Below, in pieces: positions 44,046 through 53,055 of a stretch of 64,000 nt of DNA (its first letter is position 1; every line of letters begins with the position of its first letter). Under the pieces are notes generated by a model. That model was not told the origin of the DNA. It ran no database searches and was given only the letters and a program-made list of their open reading frames with translations. A program made the translations under genes and the position numbers. Origin of the DNA: an uncultured Roseibium sp. (GTDB taxonomy: Bacteria > Pseudomonadota > Alphaproteobacteria > Rhizobiales > Stappiaceae); the NCBI RefSeq assembly GCF_947499295.1, contig NZ_CANMNP010000006.1, positions 209,967 to 273,966 on the forward strand, given 5' to 3'.

Positions 44046-45131
44046 TTAGGTGCGAAGCACGGCCATGCTTTCACTGTCCCATCCTATCCAAACCGGTTCG
44101 GAGCCGACCGATTGACCGACATCCGCATCAACGAAGGCGCGGAGCTTTGCACCCTGCGCTTCTTCGACCATCAGGTCGACCGACATGCGGCTACCAAGAA
44201 AAGTCTTGCCAACAACGGTTCCCCTTACAGCATTTGAGTGCTCGGGCCGGGCTGTATGGAAGGCGAGTTTTTCCAGCCGGACAGATGCCGTGATCGTATC
44301 GCCAACCTGGGGAATATGGCCTTGCGATTGACCTTTTAACGTTTGGCCAAACCAGTCCATCACAATCGCATCGCCATCTTGACCGCGCATCTTGCAAGTC
44401 AGAAGGTTCGTCTCTCCGATGAATTCAGCGACAAACCTGGTCGCGGGATGGAAATAAAGTTCCTCGGGTGTGCCGTCCTGTTCAACGCGCCCATGGTTCA
44501 TGACCACAATGCGATCCGACATCGTCAGAGCTTCCTCCTGGTCATGGGTCACGAAGAAGAAGGTCTTGTCGGTTCGCCGCTGGATCGCCTTGAGTTCCTG
44601 CTGAACCTGACCGCGGAGTTTCGCGTCGAGTGCTGCCAGCGGCTCATCGAGCAAAAGAAGGGCGGGATCTGGAGCAAGCGCCCGGGCCAGCGCCACCCGC
44701 TGTCGCTGCCCCCCAGACAGTTGCCCAGGATATCGGTTTCCATAGTTTTCCAGTTCCAGAAATGACATTATTTCGTCTTGCCGGAGGCGGATATCAGTCT
44801 TGTTCATACCTTTTAGTTCAAGGCCGAAAGAGATGTTCTGGCGTACGGTCATATGTGGAAACAAGGCATAGTCCTGAAACACCATGTTCACATGCCGCTT
44901 CTCCGGCGGCTGTCGCGTGACGTCCAGATCATCCAGGATGACACGGCCGGACGTCGGCCGCTCAAAGCCCCCTAGAATTCTGAGTGTCGTGGATTTGCCG
45001 CAACCGGACGGGCCGAGGAAGGTAACGAATTCACCCCGGGCGATATCAAGCGTCAAATTGTCAAGGGCGACCGTCTCACCGAATTTCTTGGTGACGCCCT
45101 CGATGCGAACAAGGGGATTTGTTTCAGTCAT
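44046..45131 (-). CDS. ABC transporter ATPase (PotA/FbpC-like)
   Basis: 361 aa: Walker A GPSGCGKSTTLR, Q-loop FQDYALFPHMTV, signature LSGGQRQRVALARAL, Walker B LLLLDEPLAALD, H-loop VTHDQEEAL, then a C-terminal TOBE domain (DTITASVRLEKLAF, VVGKTFLGSRMSVDL). Typical of polyamine/putrescine-type importers. Last gene of the eight-gene operon; one base separates it from the permease stop. It energises the two permeases and is fed by the binding protein at 46984-48090. Confidence 0.93.
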   Translation of the reverse strand: MTETNPLVRIEGVTKKFGETVALDNLTLDIARGEFVTFLGPSGCGKSTTLRILGGFERPTSGRVILDDLDVTRQPPEKRHVNMVFQDYALFPHMTVRQNISFGLELKGMNKTDIRLRQDEIMSFLELENYGNRYPGQLSGGQRQRVALARALAPDPALLLLDEPLAALDAKLRGQVQQELKAIQRRTDKTFFFVTHDQEEALTMSDRIVVMNHGRVEQDGTPEELYFHPATRFVAEFIGETNLLTCKMRGQDGDAIVMDWFGQTLKGQSQGHIPQVGDTITASVRLEKLAFHTARPEHSNAVRGTVVGKTFLGSRMSVDLMVEEAQGAKLRAFVDADVGQSVGSEPVWIGWDSESMAVLRT

Positions 45132-45132
45132 T

Positions 45133-45918
45133 TCAAGACTCCTTGTTCATACGGCGGGTGAATCGTTCGGCCCATATGCCGATTGCCGCTGTGAGGATCA
45201 GGGCGATTGTCGCAATGGCATTGATTTCCGGTGACATGCCGGATCTGAGTTTGGCGAAAATCAGAACCGGCAGGGTCGGATCGTATCCTCCCAGGAAGAA
45301 GGAACGGACGAAATCGTCGAAGCTGAGCAACAGGCAGAAGATGCTGGCACCCAGGATGGCAGGTACAAGATAGGGCAGGGTGATCCGTAAAAAGGCTATG
45401 ATGGGGTCAGCGCCGAGGTCTCGCGCCGCTTCAATCTGGCTTTTTGGTAGTGTCGACAGCCGGGCCATCACCACCAGGGCCACGAATGGTACGTTGTGAA
45501 CCGCGTGCGCCCAAACAATAGCGCCCATTCCAGGTTCGATGCCGAGCCACCTGGCATAGATCCGGAATGCAATGGCGGAAATGATGCCAGGCACGAGTGC
45601 AGGCAGAACGGTCAAACCGAAGATTGCGGTCCGGCCCAGGAACTTTCTGCCTTCCAGGAGCACCGCAATCCAGGTTCCGACGAAAACGGAGATGATTGTC
45701 GCGAGAACTGCAATGACGACCGAATAGACAAATGCCGACGGTACGGCCGCATCGTCGAAGACACCGGTATACCAATCGAGTGTCCACGAGCGGATCGGAA
45801 AACCGATAAACTTGCTGTCCTTGAAGCCCATGACAATCATCAGGACCAGCGGGACGAAGACGTAGAGAACAAAGGCCCAGTAGACGCAAGACAGAAGAAT
45901 GCGGTTACCCCGGTTCAA
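45133..45918 (-). CDS. ABC transporter permease (PotC-like), TTG start
   Basis: 261 aa. The only sensible start is a TTG at 45918 (LNRGNRILLSCVYWAF), seven bases behind AAGGAG and overlapping the potB-type stop as TTGA; the first in-frame Met lies inside the first helix. Six helices and the EAA loop ESQIEAARDLGADPIIAFLRITLP-like region (SQIEAARDLGADPIIAFLR). Partners with the PotB-like permease to form the heterodimeric channel. Confidence 0.9.
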   Translation of the reverse strand: MNRGNRILLSCVYWAFVLYVFVPLVLMIVMGFKDSKFIGFPIRSWTLDWYTGVFDDAAVPSAFVYSVVIAVLATIISVFVGTWIAVLLEGRKFLGRTAIFGLTVLPALVPGIISAIAFRIYARWLGIEPGMGAIVWAHAVHNVPFVALVVMARLSTLPKSQIEAARDLGADPIIAFLRITLPYLVPAILGASIFCLLLSFDDFVRSFFLGGYDPTLPVLIFAKLRSGMSPEINAIATIALILTAAIGIWAERFTRRMNKES

Positions 45919-46901
45919 TTCTTGTCTCCTTTGCGAAGAGAGTTCATCAGTTTCTGGAAGACACCGGTCAGGATTATCGCGGCAAGGAACATGATTGTCG
46001 CAAAGGCGGCACCTGTCGGCCACTCATCGCCTGCGACATGAAAGAACCCGGCAATCGTTTCGGCAAACACGGTTGTCGAGGGGCCACCGAGCAGAACCGG
46101 AGTTGCATAAAACCCGGTCGATATCAGGAACACCAGTGTACATCCCGATGAGATACCTTCCAGCGTGAGAGGAAGGGTGACCCTTCGAAAACGGGTCCAG
46201 GCCGAAGCGCCGAGGTCGGCAGCGGCTTCGTTGTAACTTCTGGGAAGTTTCTCCAGCGCCGAATAAAGCGGTAACAGCATGTAGAGCGCTGTCAGGTAGA
46301 CGATCCCGACGCCCATGGAAAAGCTGGTGTACATGAACGGGATGGGCCGATCGATCAGGCTCAGCCACTTGAGCAACTGGTTCACCGCTCCGGTATTTCC
46401 AAGAAGGATCATGATCGCATAGGTGCGGACGATTTCGCCGACCCAGAACGGGATCAACAACAAAAGAAGCATCAACATCTGGTTTTTGCGGCTGACGTGA
46501 CGCGCCAGAAAATAGGCGACGGGGTAGGTCAGGATCAAAGTGCAAAAGGTGAAGACGCTGGCAAAGGTGAGCGTGCGGAAGAACGGCTGCCAGAAAATAT
46601 AATCGCCGAAGAAACGCGCATAGTTGTCCAGAGTGAAATGCTGCTCGACACCGGGTGCAACCGGATAGGCATCGGTAAAGCTCACCCGAAGCATTTGCAG
46701 CATTGGTCCAAGGTGCTGGGTCAGAACCCAAAGCAACGGAAAGGCAGCAAGGATCAGGAACTGGCGGCGCGGCGATGCGGTTGCAATCCCGATAATCAGC
46801 CGATACGGCTTCCAGCCTGACAATGCACCCCAGAACGTCAGATGTTTTCTTTCCGAAGTGTCAGGGCCACGTCCAGTGCGTGGAGCGACTTCATCGCTCA
46901 T
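45915..46901 (-). CDS. ABC transporter permease (PotB-like)
   Basis: 328 aa from ATG at 46901 behind GGGGGAA; an upstream in-frame ATG at 46955 would start inside a stem-loop and is unlikely. Six helices plus a long basic N-terminal cytoplasmic segment; EAA loop YNEAAADLGASAWTRFRRVTLPL. First of the two permeases after the binding-protein gene. Confidence 0.9.
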   Translation of the reverse strand: MSDEVAPRTGRGPDTSERKHLTFWGALSGWKPYRLIIGIATASPRRQFLILAAFPLLWVLTQHLGPMLQMLRVSFTDAYPVAPGVEQHFTLDNYARFFGDYIFWQPFFRTLTFASVFTFCTLILTYPVAYFLARHVSRKNQMLMLLLLLIPFWVGEIVRTYAIMILLGNTGAVNQLLKWLSLIDRPIPFMYTSFSMGVGIVYLTALYMLLPLYSALEKLPRSYNEAAADLGASAWTRFRRVTLPLTLEGISSGCTLVFLISTGFYATPVLLGGPSTTVFAETIAGFFHVAGDEWPTGAAFATIMFLAAIILTGVFQKLMNSLRKGDKN

Positions 46902-46930
46902 GCCAGAATTCCCCCAATTTGCCTTGATTG

Positions 46931-46957
46931 CCTTGTCCGCCTTCTTGGCGGACAAGG
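46931..46957. other. Perfect 11-bp stem-loop between binding-protein and permease genes
   Basis: CCTTGTCCGCC (46931-46941) and GGCGGACAAGG (46947-46957) flank a 5-nt loop. On the minus (coding) strand no T-run follows, so it is more likely an mRNA stabiliser that keeps binding protein in excess than a terminator. On the plus strand TCTTTTTT follows, so it could stop antisense transcription. Confidence 0.7.
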
Positions 46958-46983
46958 TCTTTTTTGCTCGTCAGAGCAACGGC

Positions 46984-48090
46984 TCAGGCCGCTTTGATGG
47001 CTTCAACCGCCGGATCGACAAGCCCGTACTTCATCTCGTTCGCCTCGGCGCGGAAGAACTGCAGGTTCTCAAGTTCGTCGTCCGAGAACGAGGTTGATTT
47101 CTTTTCAAGGTCCGTCAGGTAGTTCGACGCGTCCTTGTAGGTGGAGATGAAGCCGGACGCCTTGGTCATCGACGCACCGATTTCCGGAGAGGCCAGGATG
47201 GCGTCAAGGAAGATGTAGGCATTGTCCGAATTGGGGGCGTTGTTGGCTATGTTGTAGGTGTAGACAAAGCCGTAGGAGCCCTCTTGCGGTATGGTCATGG
47301 CCAGCGGGAAACCATCGTTGATGAGTGCCGCGGCGGGACCGTTCCAGCTGTGCCCAAGCGCAATGTCCTGGTTGATGAACATCTGCTGCACTTCGGCTCC
47401 GCTGTCATAGTATTTTCTGACAAGCGGTTTCTTCTCGATCAGGAATGCCTTGGCTTCCTCGACAATCGCAGCTGCTTTTTCCGGGTCGTCGAGATAAGCA
47501 ACCATATTGCCGTCATAACCCATCTTGAGCATGATGATCGACATCATGTCCTGGATGATATAGGCGGTCTGGCCCTTGTACTTTTCCGAAAACAGAACGT
47601 CCCAGCTTCTGGCTTCCTCGGGGGTGACGAGCTCGGTGTTGTAAGCGAGCACTTCCATGCCGGACAGGATCGGCGCACCCCACTTGTGCCCATTGATCGT
47701 GGACCAGTCGCTTTCGGAGAATGTGGGATTGATGTTCCCCCAGTTGCTCAGCCGTCCGGTGTCGAGCGGGGCAAGCAGGTCGCTGTCTATGAACTGGAGG
47801 AAACGGTGACCTGCCACGGTCATGATGTCCACTGTGGGATTGGGTGCTTCGGCAGCGAGCAGGTTGAACTGCTTGCCCTGGTCATCAACCAGGCGAATGT
47901 TCACCTTGATCCCGGTGTCCGCCTCGAACTGCTTCTTGAAAGCCTCGGGAACAAAGTCGTTGTACGTCCAGATGTTCACTTCACCGCCAGAGGCACTTGC
48001 TCGGCGAAGATAGGCTGGGCTGGCCAGAGTTGCCGCACCAACGGCAGCGGTTCCCAGAAAGCGTCGGCGATTAATGGTAAGTTTGGTCAT
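46984..48090 (-). CDS. ABC transporter substrate-binding protein (PotD/spermidine-type), Tat-exported
   Basis: 368 aa. Tat signal INRRRFLGTAAVGAATLASPA, cleavage near ASAS. Mature part is the polyamine/iron-type fold: VNIWTYNDFVPEAFKKQFEADTGIKV, DIMTVAGHRFLQFIDSDLLAPLD, GAPILSGMEVLAYNTELV, ALGHSWNGPAAALI. In PotD the equivalent acidic residues bind the amines. Placed 42 bp after the opine-dehydrogenase-type gene, so its ligand may be an opine or other N-alkyl amino acid rather than a free polyamine (inference). Confidence 0.92.
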   Translation of the reverse strand: MTKLTINRRRFLGTAAVGAATLASPAYLRRASASGGEVNIWTYNDFVPEAFKKQFEADTGIKVNIRLVDDQGKQFNLLAAEAPNPTVDIMTVAGHRFLQFIDSDLLAPLDTGRLSNWGNINPTFSESDWSTINGHKWGAPILSGMEVLAYNTELVTPEEARSWDVLFSEKYKGQTAYIIQDMMSIIMLKMGYDGNMVAYLDDPEKAAAIVEEAKAFLIEKKPLVRKYYDSGAEVQQMFINQDIALGHSWNGPAAALINDGFPLAMTIPQEGSYGFVYTYNIANNAPNSDNAYIFLDAILASPEIGASMTKASGFISTYKDASNYLTDLEKKSTSFSDDELENLQFFRAEANEMKYGLVDPAVEAIKAA

Positions 48091-48132
48091 CTTAGCGTCT
48101 CCTAGTCGGTTAAGTTTGGTCCATCCTTTTTG

Positions 48133-49239
48133 TTAAGTTTGTGGCGTGGATGGTCTATGCAGCACCCCGGTAAGGGACGCATGCTGCAAGTCGCAAAGGC
48201 TGAAGCTTTCCAAATCCAAGGCATGGAGGAATTCGTTTTCGAGCGCGAAATCCCGGTCATACATTGCTGAAAATAGCTTAATACCGGCCTCGTGTAACGT
48301 GGCGGGCCTGTCTACCAGCCGGCCCAGAACAACAGTGACCTGAAGTCCGTAGGGAACATCCTCGGTCACGTAACGGCTGTCCGCCGTCGCAGGGCCGAGG
48401 CCACCATAACCATGCGTGTGCATCTGCTGGTTCATTTCGGAAATGGTTCCGACTGGTACGTGGAAACTCTGGTGGAAGTGTTCGAAGATGGTTTTGACCT
48501 TTAGGTCCAGCGCCTTAGCGATTGCAAGACGTTCAAGGTCAAGTTTCTCCAGCAATCGTCCCACCTTCGGCGTGACGTTCAGGCCCTGGCTCCAGTCCTC
48601 CCCTCGCTCCATCCGGGTAATGTTGCAAAGGGCGATCCCGAGGTGGTTCTGCGGATTGAGATTTGACAGCAATATGGCCAACAGGCCATCGCGTGGCATG
48701 AAGCGATCACCGAACAAACTCTGGCACAGGGCCAGTCCATCATCCGTTCCGGACGCGGGCACGGTACACAGATCAACCCGGTTGCGTATGGTGTTGACGC
48801 GCACCTTGTGTTCTTCCTGGCGGCGGCCGGAGACGATCGTCGTGCCCCAAGCGGTGATGGGAGCGCTCACGCCGCGTGCCGCCAAAGCCTGCGCAAGGTA
48901 GATCGCACCGAAGGACGCATGGGACGAGATGATGACGTGCTGACCCTCGCGAATATGGGGTGCCAGCGCATCCATGACGTTCTTGTGCCCGGTTGCTGGC
49001 AGGGCGATGATCAGTGCATCGCTCGCCTCGACCAGCTCCTGTGCCGAATGGGCAATAGCAGGCGTAAACTCCTCTTCGAGCACCCCGTGAGCCTGCAAGG
49101 GTTCGGTTTCGAACGCGTTCGTGCTCTTTCCAGAGGGTGACCAGAGTGTCGGAAGATGCTTGTTTCTGTACAAAAGCGCTGCCGTGCCGCAAGCAATTGA
49201 GCCTGCCCCTGCAATGCCTATGTGCATGGGATCTTTCAT
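48133..49239 (-). CDS. Opine dehydrogenase-family NAD(P)-dependent oxidoreductase
   Basis: 368 aa; ATG six bases behind GGAGAC and overlapping the preceding stop. N-terminal Rossmann fold (IGIAGAGSIACGTAALLYR), then the octopine dehydrogenase domain with SNLNPQNHLGIALCNITRMERGEDW containing the catalytic-type His, and GLGPATADSRYVTEDVPYGLQ. Members reversibly couple an amino acid amine to a 2-oxo acid. In a catabolic operon with an importer it may split an opine into amino acid and oxo acid; a synthetic role is possible too. Confidence 0.88.
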   Translation of the reverse strand: MKDPMHIGIAGAGSIACGTAALLYRNKHLPTLWSPSGKSTNAFETEPLQAHGVLEEEFTPAIAHSAQELVEASDALIIALPATGHKNVMDALAPHIREGQHVIISSHASFGAIYLAQALAARGVSAPITAWGTTIVSGRRQEEHKVRVNTIRNRVDLCTVPASGTDDGLALCQSLFGDRFMPRDGLLAILLSNLNPQNHLGIALCNITRMERGEDWSQGLNVTPKVGRLLEKLDLERLAIAKALDLKVKTIFEHFHQSFHVPVGTISEMNQQMHTHGYGGLGPATADSRYVTEDVPYGLQVTVVLGRLVDRPATLHEAGIKLFSAMYDRDFALENEFLHALDLESFSLCDLQHASLTGVLHRPSTPQT

Positions 49240-49823
49240 ACGGTCTCCTTTCGGCCCACCGGGTCGCCCAAGACATGCATCAGGCGATTTGCCCAGCCGA
49301 ACAAAGAGGACGACAGGATCAGATCGAAAATCTCTTCATCAGAGAGGCCCACCCTCGACAGTTTGTCGATATCTTCCGGGCCGGCGGAAGGTGGTGCCTC
49401 CGCGGCCTTGCGTGCGAAATCGAAAATCGCCCTGTTTCTCGGGCTGAGATCGGCCTTATCGCCGTTAGCGAACAGCTCGTCGGTCACGGAGTTGTCTTTC
49501 GCCAGTTTCGCATGACGGTCCGCATGAACCGCGGCGCAATAGATGCAGCGATTGACCATAGATGCCGCTAATGCACCGAGTTCGCGTTCTTCCCGCGACA
49601 TGCCGCCACGATCGTACATGATCGCGTTGAACAGCGGGGAGCGAACCGAAAGGCTTTCGACATCGTGGGCAAGGGTCAGGACGTAGTCCGACACCTTGGT
49701 GTTGGAAGGGGTCACCCTGAGGGCATCGAGCTGCTCCCGAGTGGCTTCTTCCAGTTTCACCGGCTCCAGACGCGGGCGCCATTCGGGCACTCTGCGGGTG
49801 AATTTGTGGACGATGCGGGTCAC
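49236..49823 (-). CDS. Carboxymuconolactone decarboxylase/AhpD-fold protein (Avi_7169-like peroxidase-related)
   Basis: 195 aa with GTG start overlapping the preceding stop (GTGA). AhpD motif: C93 and C96 in NRCIYCAAVHADRH with H100, the redox-active pair. An N-terminal extension of about 60 residues precedes the fold. Resembles the alkylhydroperoxidase-domain family usually found paired with a CMD-domain partner, which is the preceding gene here. Probably handles peroxide or a reactive product of the flavin enzyme upstream. Confidence 0.85.
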   Translation of the reverse strand: MTRIVHKFTRRVPEWRPRLEPVKLEEATREQLDALRVTPSNTKVSDYVLTLAHDVESLSVRSPLFNAIMYDRGGMSREERELGALAASMVNRCIYCAAVHADRHAKLAKDNSVTDELFANGDKADLSPRNRAIFDFARKAAEAPPSAGPEDIDKLSRVGLSDEEIFDLILSSSLFGWANRLMHVLGDPVGRKETV

Positions 49824-50305
49824 TTGTTTTTCCCATTCATCAGGCGCAAACCGGAAATCACACGTATCTGAAAAGCCAGGAAAGCAACCAATTCGCAGAG
49901 CCTAACGATATCGGCGTCGGCAATGCCTGCTGCCTGCAGCCCGGAAATATCATCACCGGCGGCGTCCCGGGTCTGGTTTGCAATCTTGTCGACAAATGAC
50001 AAAACCACAGCCAATTCTTCATGCTGAATGTCCGGTTCTCCAGGCACCGCCAAGGCCGCGTATTGTCCGGCGTCAGACACATAATAGGCCGCCAACGTTT
50101 CATCTCCGGCGAGGCGCGCGACGCGCGCGGCGATTGCTGCGCGAAGGTCGTGGGGAAAGGCTCCTGTTTCTTTCGGGCGTAAAACGGCCACCTCAGCGGC
50201 CTGCGTCATTCCGATGATGTTGCCGCGCATCGACACCACCCCGGACAAGGTGCTGTCCGGTGTAACTCCGGCTTGCTTCAGAACCGTCAGGTCAGAGACA
50301 TTCAT
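49820..50305 (-). CDS. CMD-domain protein (Avi_7170-like) without the CxxC pair
   Basis: 161 aa from ATG at 50305, overlapping the stop of the flavoprotein gene (ATGA). Weakly AhpD-like helices (PHDLRAAIAARVARLAGDETLAAYY, LSFVDKIANQTRDAAGDDISGLQAAGIADADIVRLCELVAF) but no CxxC. Likely the catalytically silent partner of the AhpD-type protein encoded next; function unknown. Confidence 0.8.
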   Translation of the reverse strand: MNVSDLTVLKQAGVTPDSTLSGVVSMRGNIIGMTQAAEVAVLRPKETGAFPHDLRAAIAARVARLAGDETLAAYYVSDAGQYAALAVPGEPDIQHEELAVVLSFVDKIANQTRDAAGDDISGLQAAGIADADIVRLCELVAFLAFQIRVISGLRLMNGKNK

Positions 50306-51771
50306 ACCGTCTCGCTCTCCCTTGACCTTATTTCGACCGGCAGCTCGGTCGGTTGCCATTCATCGCCAAGAAGTTCCGGCATGTCGTAGTCCTGCATCCC
50401 CTGCCAGTGCACCTCGATATCCTCGCCGTAGAGCGCGGCCGCAACGGCACGGGACAGCCAGGCGGCACCATCACTAATGCCGGGAATGTCGCCGCTCACC
50501 TTGCCGAGGCTGGCCGATGCGCCGTAGTTGAAGCAGTAGACGTTTTTCAGCCACGGAGCCTTGCCTGGGTTCTTTTCCCTGAAGGTGAAATCGGAATTCA
50601 GATAGGGAAAACGCCCCAGATCGGCAGACTCTTCACCTGCAGGTGGTGTGTATACGTCATGCCAAAGGAGGATCTCCGCTGCCGTTTCGCCAAATTCCGT
50701 CCGCGCCATGGGGTCAATGACAAATCCGGTCCCAAGGATGACGAAGTCTGCCTGATAGGACGTGCCGTCCGCGAAGTGGATGAGTGTGCCGTCGCCGGAT
50801 TGATCGATCCGCGTCGTCGCCTTGTCGAAATGAAAGTAAGCGTTCGGGTGACGGCTGACCCGCAATGTGGACCCGCGCGGAGAAGGGGTTTGCGTTGCAA
50901 AACTGTATTGCATGAAACGCCATCGCCATTCGTCAGGCAACGCGGCATAACCGGCGGTAAATCCATAACTGCCGATACCCATCATCTTGTTGATTGTCGG
51001 CATCTCCTTGCGGCGAACCAGATGACGCACTTCGGCTGCGCCGTGCTCCAGTGCTTCTGCCGAATTGTCGACCGCTGACGCGCCGACACCGATAACGGCG
51101 ACGTGCTTGTCCTTCAGCGCGGCAAAGTCGATTTCGTCCGCACTATGTGCCCAAAGATGCTCCGGCAGCCCCTTGATGAACCCGGGAATATTCGGGCCGC
51201 CGGTTCCGTCGCGGCCCGTTGCAAAGATCAGCTTGCGGGTCAGAATGATGCCCGTTTCCGCGCCCGAAACCGTCAGTCTCAACAAGTCTCCCTCGGGTTC
51301 GACATGGTCGACGGAAACGCCGTTTTCGATCGGGATATCTAGGACCTTGCGATACCAGCAAAGGTAGTCCATCCACATCGTGCGCGGGATCTTGTCCAGT
51401 TGGTTCCAGTCTTCTGTCCCGAACTGGGCACGGAACCATGCCTGAAACGTCAGGGAGCCATGTCCGAAGGCGGGGCCGGTGAGAAACTTGGGGGACCGCA
51501 GGGTTTCCATGCGCGCATATCCCAGCCAGGGTCCTTCGTTGCCTTTGGCGGCCCGGTCCAGGACGCGCAAATTGTGAACTCCACCCGTCCTCAGAGCCAG
51601 CCAGGCGACCATTCCGCACATGCCACCACCGATGATGACGACGTCTGTCACATTGTCTCTTCGTGGTATCCAGTCCTTGGAGGGGTAGCAGAGCAGATCG
51701 AGATCATCCTTGAGACGTGCCTCGAGCGCTGCCAAGCCTTGCGAGTCTATAGAAGACAGTGTTTTGGTCAT
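50302..51771 (-). CDS. FAD/NAD(P)-binding flavoprotein monooxygenase-like
   Basis: 489 aa from ATG at 51771 (a GTG four codons upstream is possible). FAD motif VVIIGGGMCGMVAWLALR near residue 45 and NADPH motif HVAVIGVGASAVDNSAEAL near 225, with the distal ATGRDGTGGPNIPGFI and LGTGFVIDP segments seen in flavin-containing and N-hydroxylating monooxygenases. First gene of the operon, divergent from the LysR gene. It may oxygenate the nitrogen or carbon backbone of the imported amine; no member of the exact family is recalled. Confidence 0.85.
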   Translation of the reverse strand: MTKTLSSIDSQGLAALEARLKDDLDLLCYPSKDWIPRRDNVTDVVIIGGGMCGMVAWLALRTGGVHNLRVLDRAAKGNEGPWLGYARMETLRSPKFLTGPAFGHGSLTFQAWFRAQFGTEDWNQLDKIPRTMWMDYLCWYRKVLDIPIENGVSVDHVEPEGDLLRLTVSGAETGIILTRKLIFATGRDGTGGPNIPGFIKGLPEHLWAHSADEIDFAALKDKHVAVIGVGASAVDNSAEALEHGAAEVRHLVRRKEMPTINKMMGIGSYGFTAGYAALPDEWRWRFMQYSFATQTPSPRGSTLRVSRHPNAYFHFDKATTRIDQSGDGTLIHFADGTSYQADFVILGTGFVIDPMARTEFGETAAEILLWHDVYTPPAGEESADLGRFPYLNSDFTFREKNPGKAPWLKNVYCFNYGASASLGKVSGDIPGISDGAAWLSRAVAAALYGEDIEVHWQGMQDYDMPELLGDEWQPTELPVEIRSRESETV

Positions 51772-52092
51772 CTTGCATGCCACCCAGGAAATTCTTTGGA
51801 ACCGACGATCATTGGCAGGATCACACTTTGATCCGGGTCGGAATTATTTGGTTTGCACGGCCGTCGAGGAGAAGCATGGCAGACTGAGCCGTCCGTATCC
51901 GAATAGCTGCCGGTCTTCAGAGCAGAAGAACCCATGCGGATCTCAGCCTGACCGAACGTGCTCCCAATAACCGCGTTCACAAATCCAAGTGTCATTGCGC
52001 CGGTCCCCTTACCGATCGCATAGTAGCTTGCTATGCTATTTTTGCATACTAACGTGTCAATGATAGCTTACCGTAATGATAGGTTCTCTAAT
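51772..52092. promoter_or_regulatory. Divergent promoter region with LysR-type repeat GCATAG-N7-CTATGC
   Basis: The 321-bp gap between the flavoprotein and LysR starts holds GCATAG (52018-52023) and CTATGC (52031-52036), with GCATAC repeated at 52044-52049. This TA-N-rich dyad near the regulator start is a typical LysR recognition and activation site. No gene seen inside the gap. Confidence 0.5.
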
Positions 52093-53055
52093 ATGTCAAC
52101 AATGAATAATGGGCGGCCTGACATTCGCTCAATGGAAGCTTTTGCTGCCGTGGTCCGCTATGGGTCCATGACGGCTGCCGCGCAGAGACTGTCGGTAAGT
52201 CAGCCAGCCGTTACGAGAATGGTAAGGGACCTGGAGGCGCGCGTAGGATTTGCGTTGTTCGAGCGGAACGGCCCGAAAATTTCGCCCACTGAGAAGGGTA
52301 TCCAATTTTTTGAAGAATCCCAGCGTGTTATGGCCAACCTATCGCAACTAACGGAGCGGGCACATGCGATCAGGGACGAAAGGTTAGCCGCCATCGATAT
52401 TGTCGCAACCCCGACAATGTCCTCAGGACTGGTCGGGCCGGTACTGTCGCGGATCGTCGATGTGTTGCCCGACTTTGTTCATGTCGAAACGACAACTTCG
52501 GAACGGGTTCTGCACGCGCTTCGTCAGCGTACGGCCGATCTCGGATTCTCAGCCTATCCGAGTGAGCACGACCGCTTGAAATGCCTTGCACGGTTTGAGT
52601 CTCTGGTTGTCGCCGTGGTCAGAAAGGGGAGCCGCTACGACGTTGATGAGCCGATTCCGCTCTCGGTGTTTGCGCGCGAAAGGATGGCAACGATCTGCAA
52701 CGGCTACGGTATTCGCGATGCCATCAATCGTGCCTTCAGAGAAGAAAGCATCAAACCCTCCTCAGAAATCGCCACCAACTCATCCCTAAGTGCTGCAATG
52801 GCTGCGCGGGCGGGGCTGGGTATTGCCCTATGTGATCCGGTGACCGCGCTCGGCGTGCCTGTGGAAGGTGTGTCGATCCGGCCCTTGTCAGCGAAGATAA
52901 GCTACGCATGGGGATTGTTCGCCAATGACGAGAACCCCCTGAAAGACCGTCTCAACTTGGTGGTTGAGGCCTGTGTTTCTGAAAGCGAGAAAATCGTTCA
53001 AAGTGTCGAAGAATTGGGAGCCGTTGACAAAGGAGGTTCCAAAAAATCGAGATGA
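52093..53055 (+). CDS. LysR-family transcriptional regulator
   Basis: 320 aa from ATG at 52093 (MSTMNNGRPDIRSMEAFAAVV); longer upstream starts have no family resemblance. Helix-turn-helix GSMTAAAQRLSVSQPAVTRMVRDLEARVG, then the substrate-binding domain (IDIVATPTMSSGLVGPVL, GIALCDPV). Resembles OccR/NocR-type opine regulators in placement: divergent from a gene set for an opine-like compound. Probably activates the eight-gene operon when that compound is present. Confidence 0.93.
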   Translation: MSTMNNGRPDIRSMEAFAAVVRYGSMTAAAQRLSVSQPAVTRMVRDLEARVGFALFERNGPKISPTEKGIQFFEESQRVMANLSQLTERAHAIRDERLAAIDIVATPTMSSGLVGPVLSRIVDVLPDFVHVETTTSERVLHALRQRTADLGFSAYPSEHDRLKCLARFESLVVAVVRKGSRYDVDEPIPLSVFARERMATICNGYGIRDAINRAFREESIKPSSEIATNSSLSAAMAARAGLGIALCDPVTALGVPVEGVSIRPLSAKISYAWGLFANDENPLKDRLNLVVEACVSESEKIVQSVEELGAVDKGGSKKSR

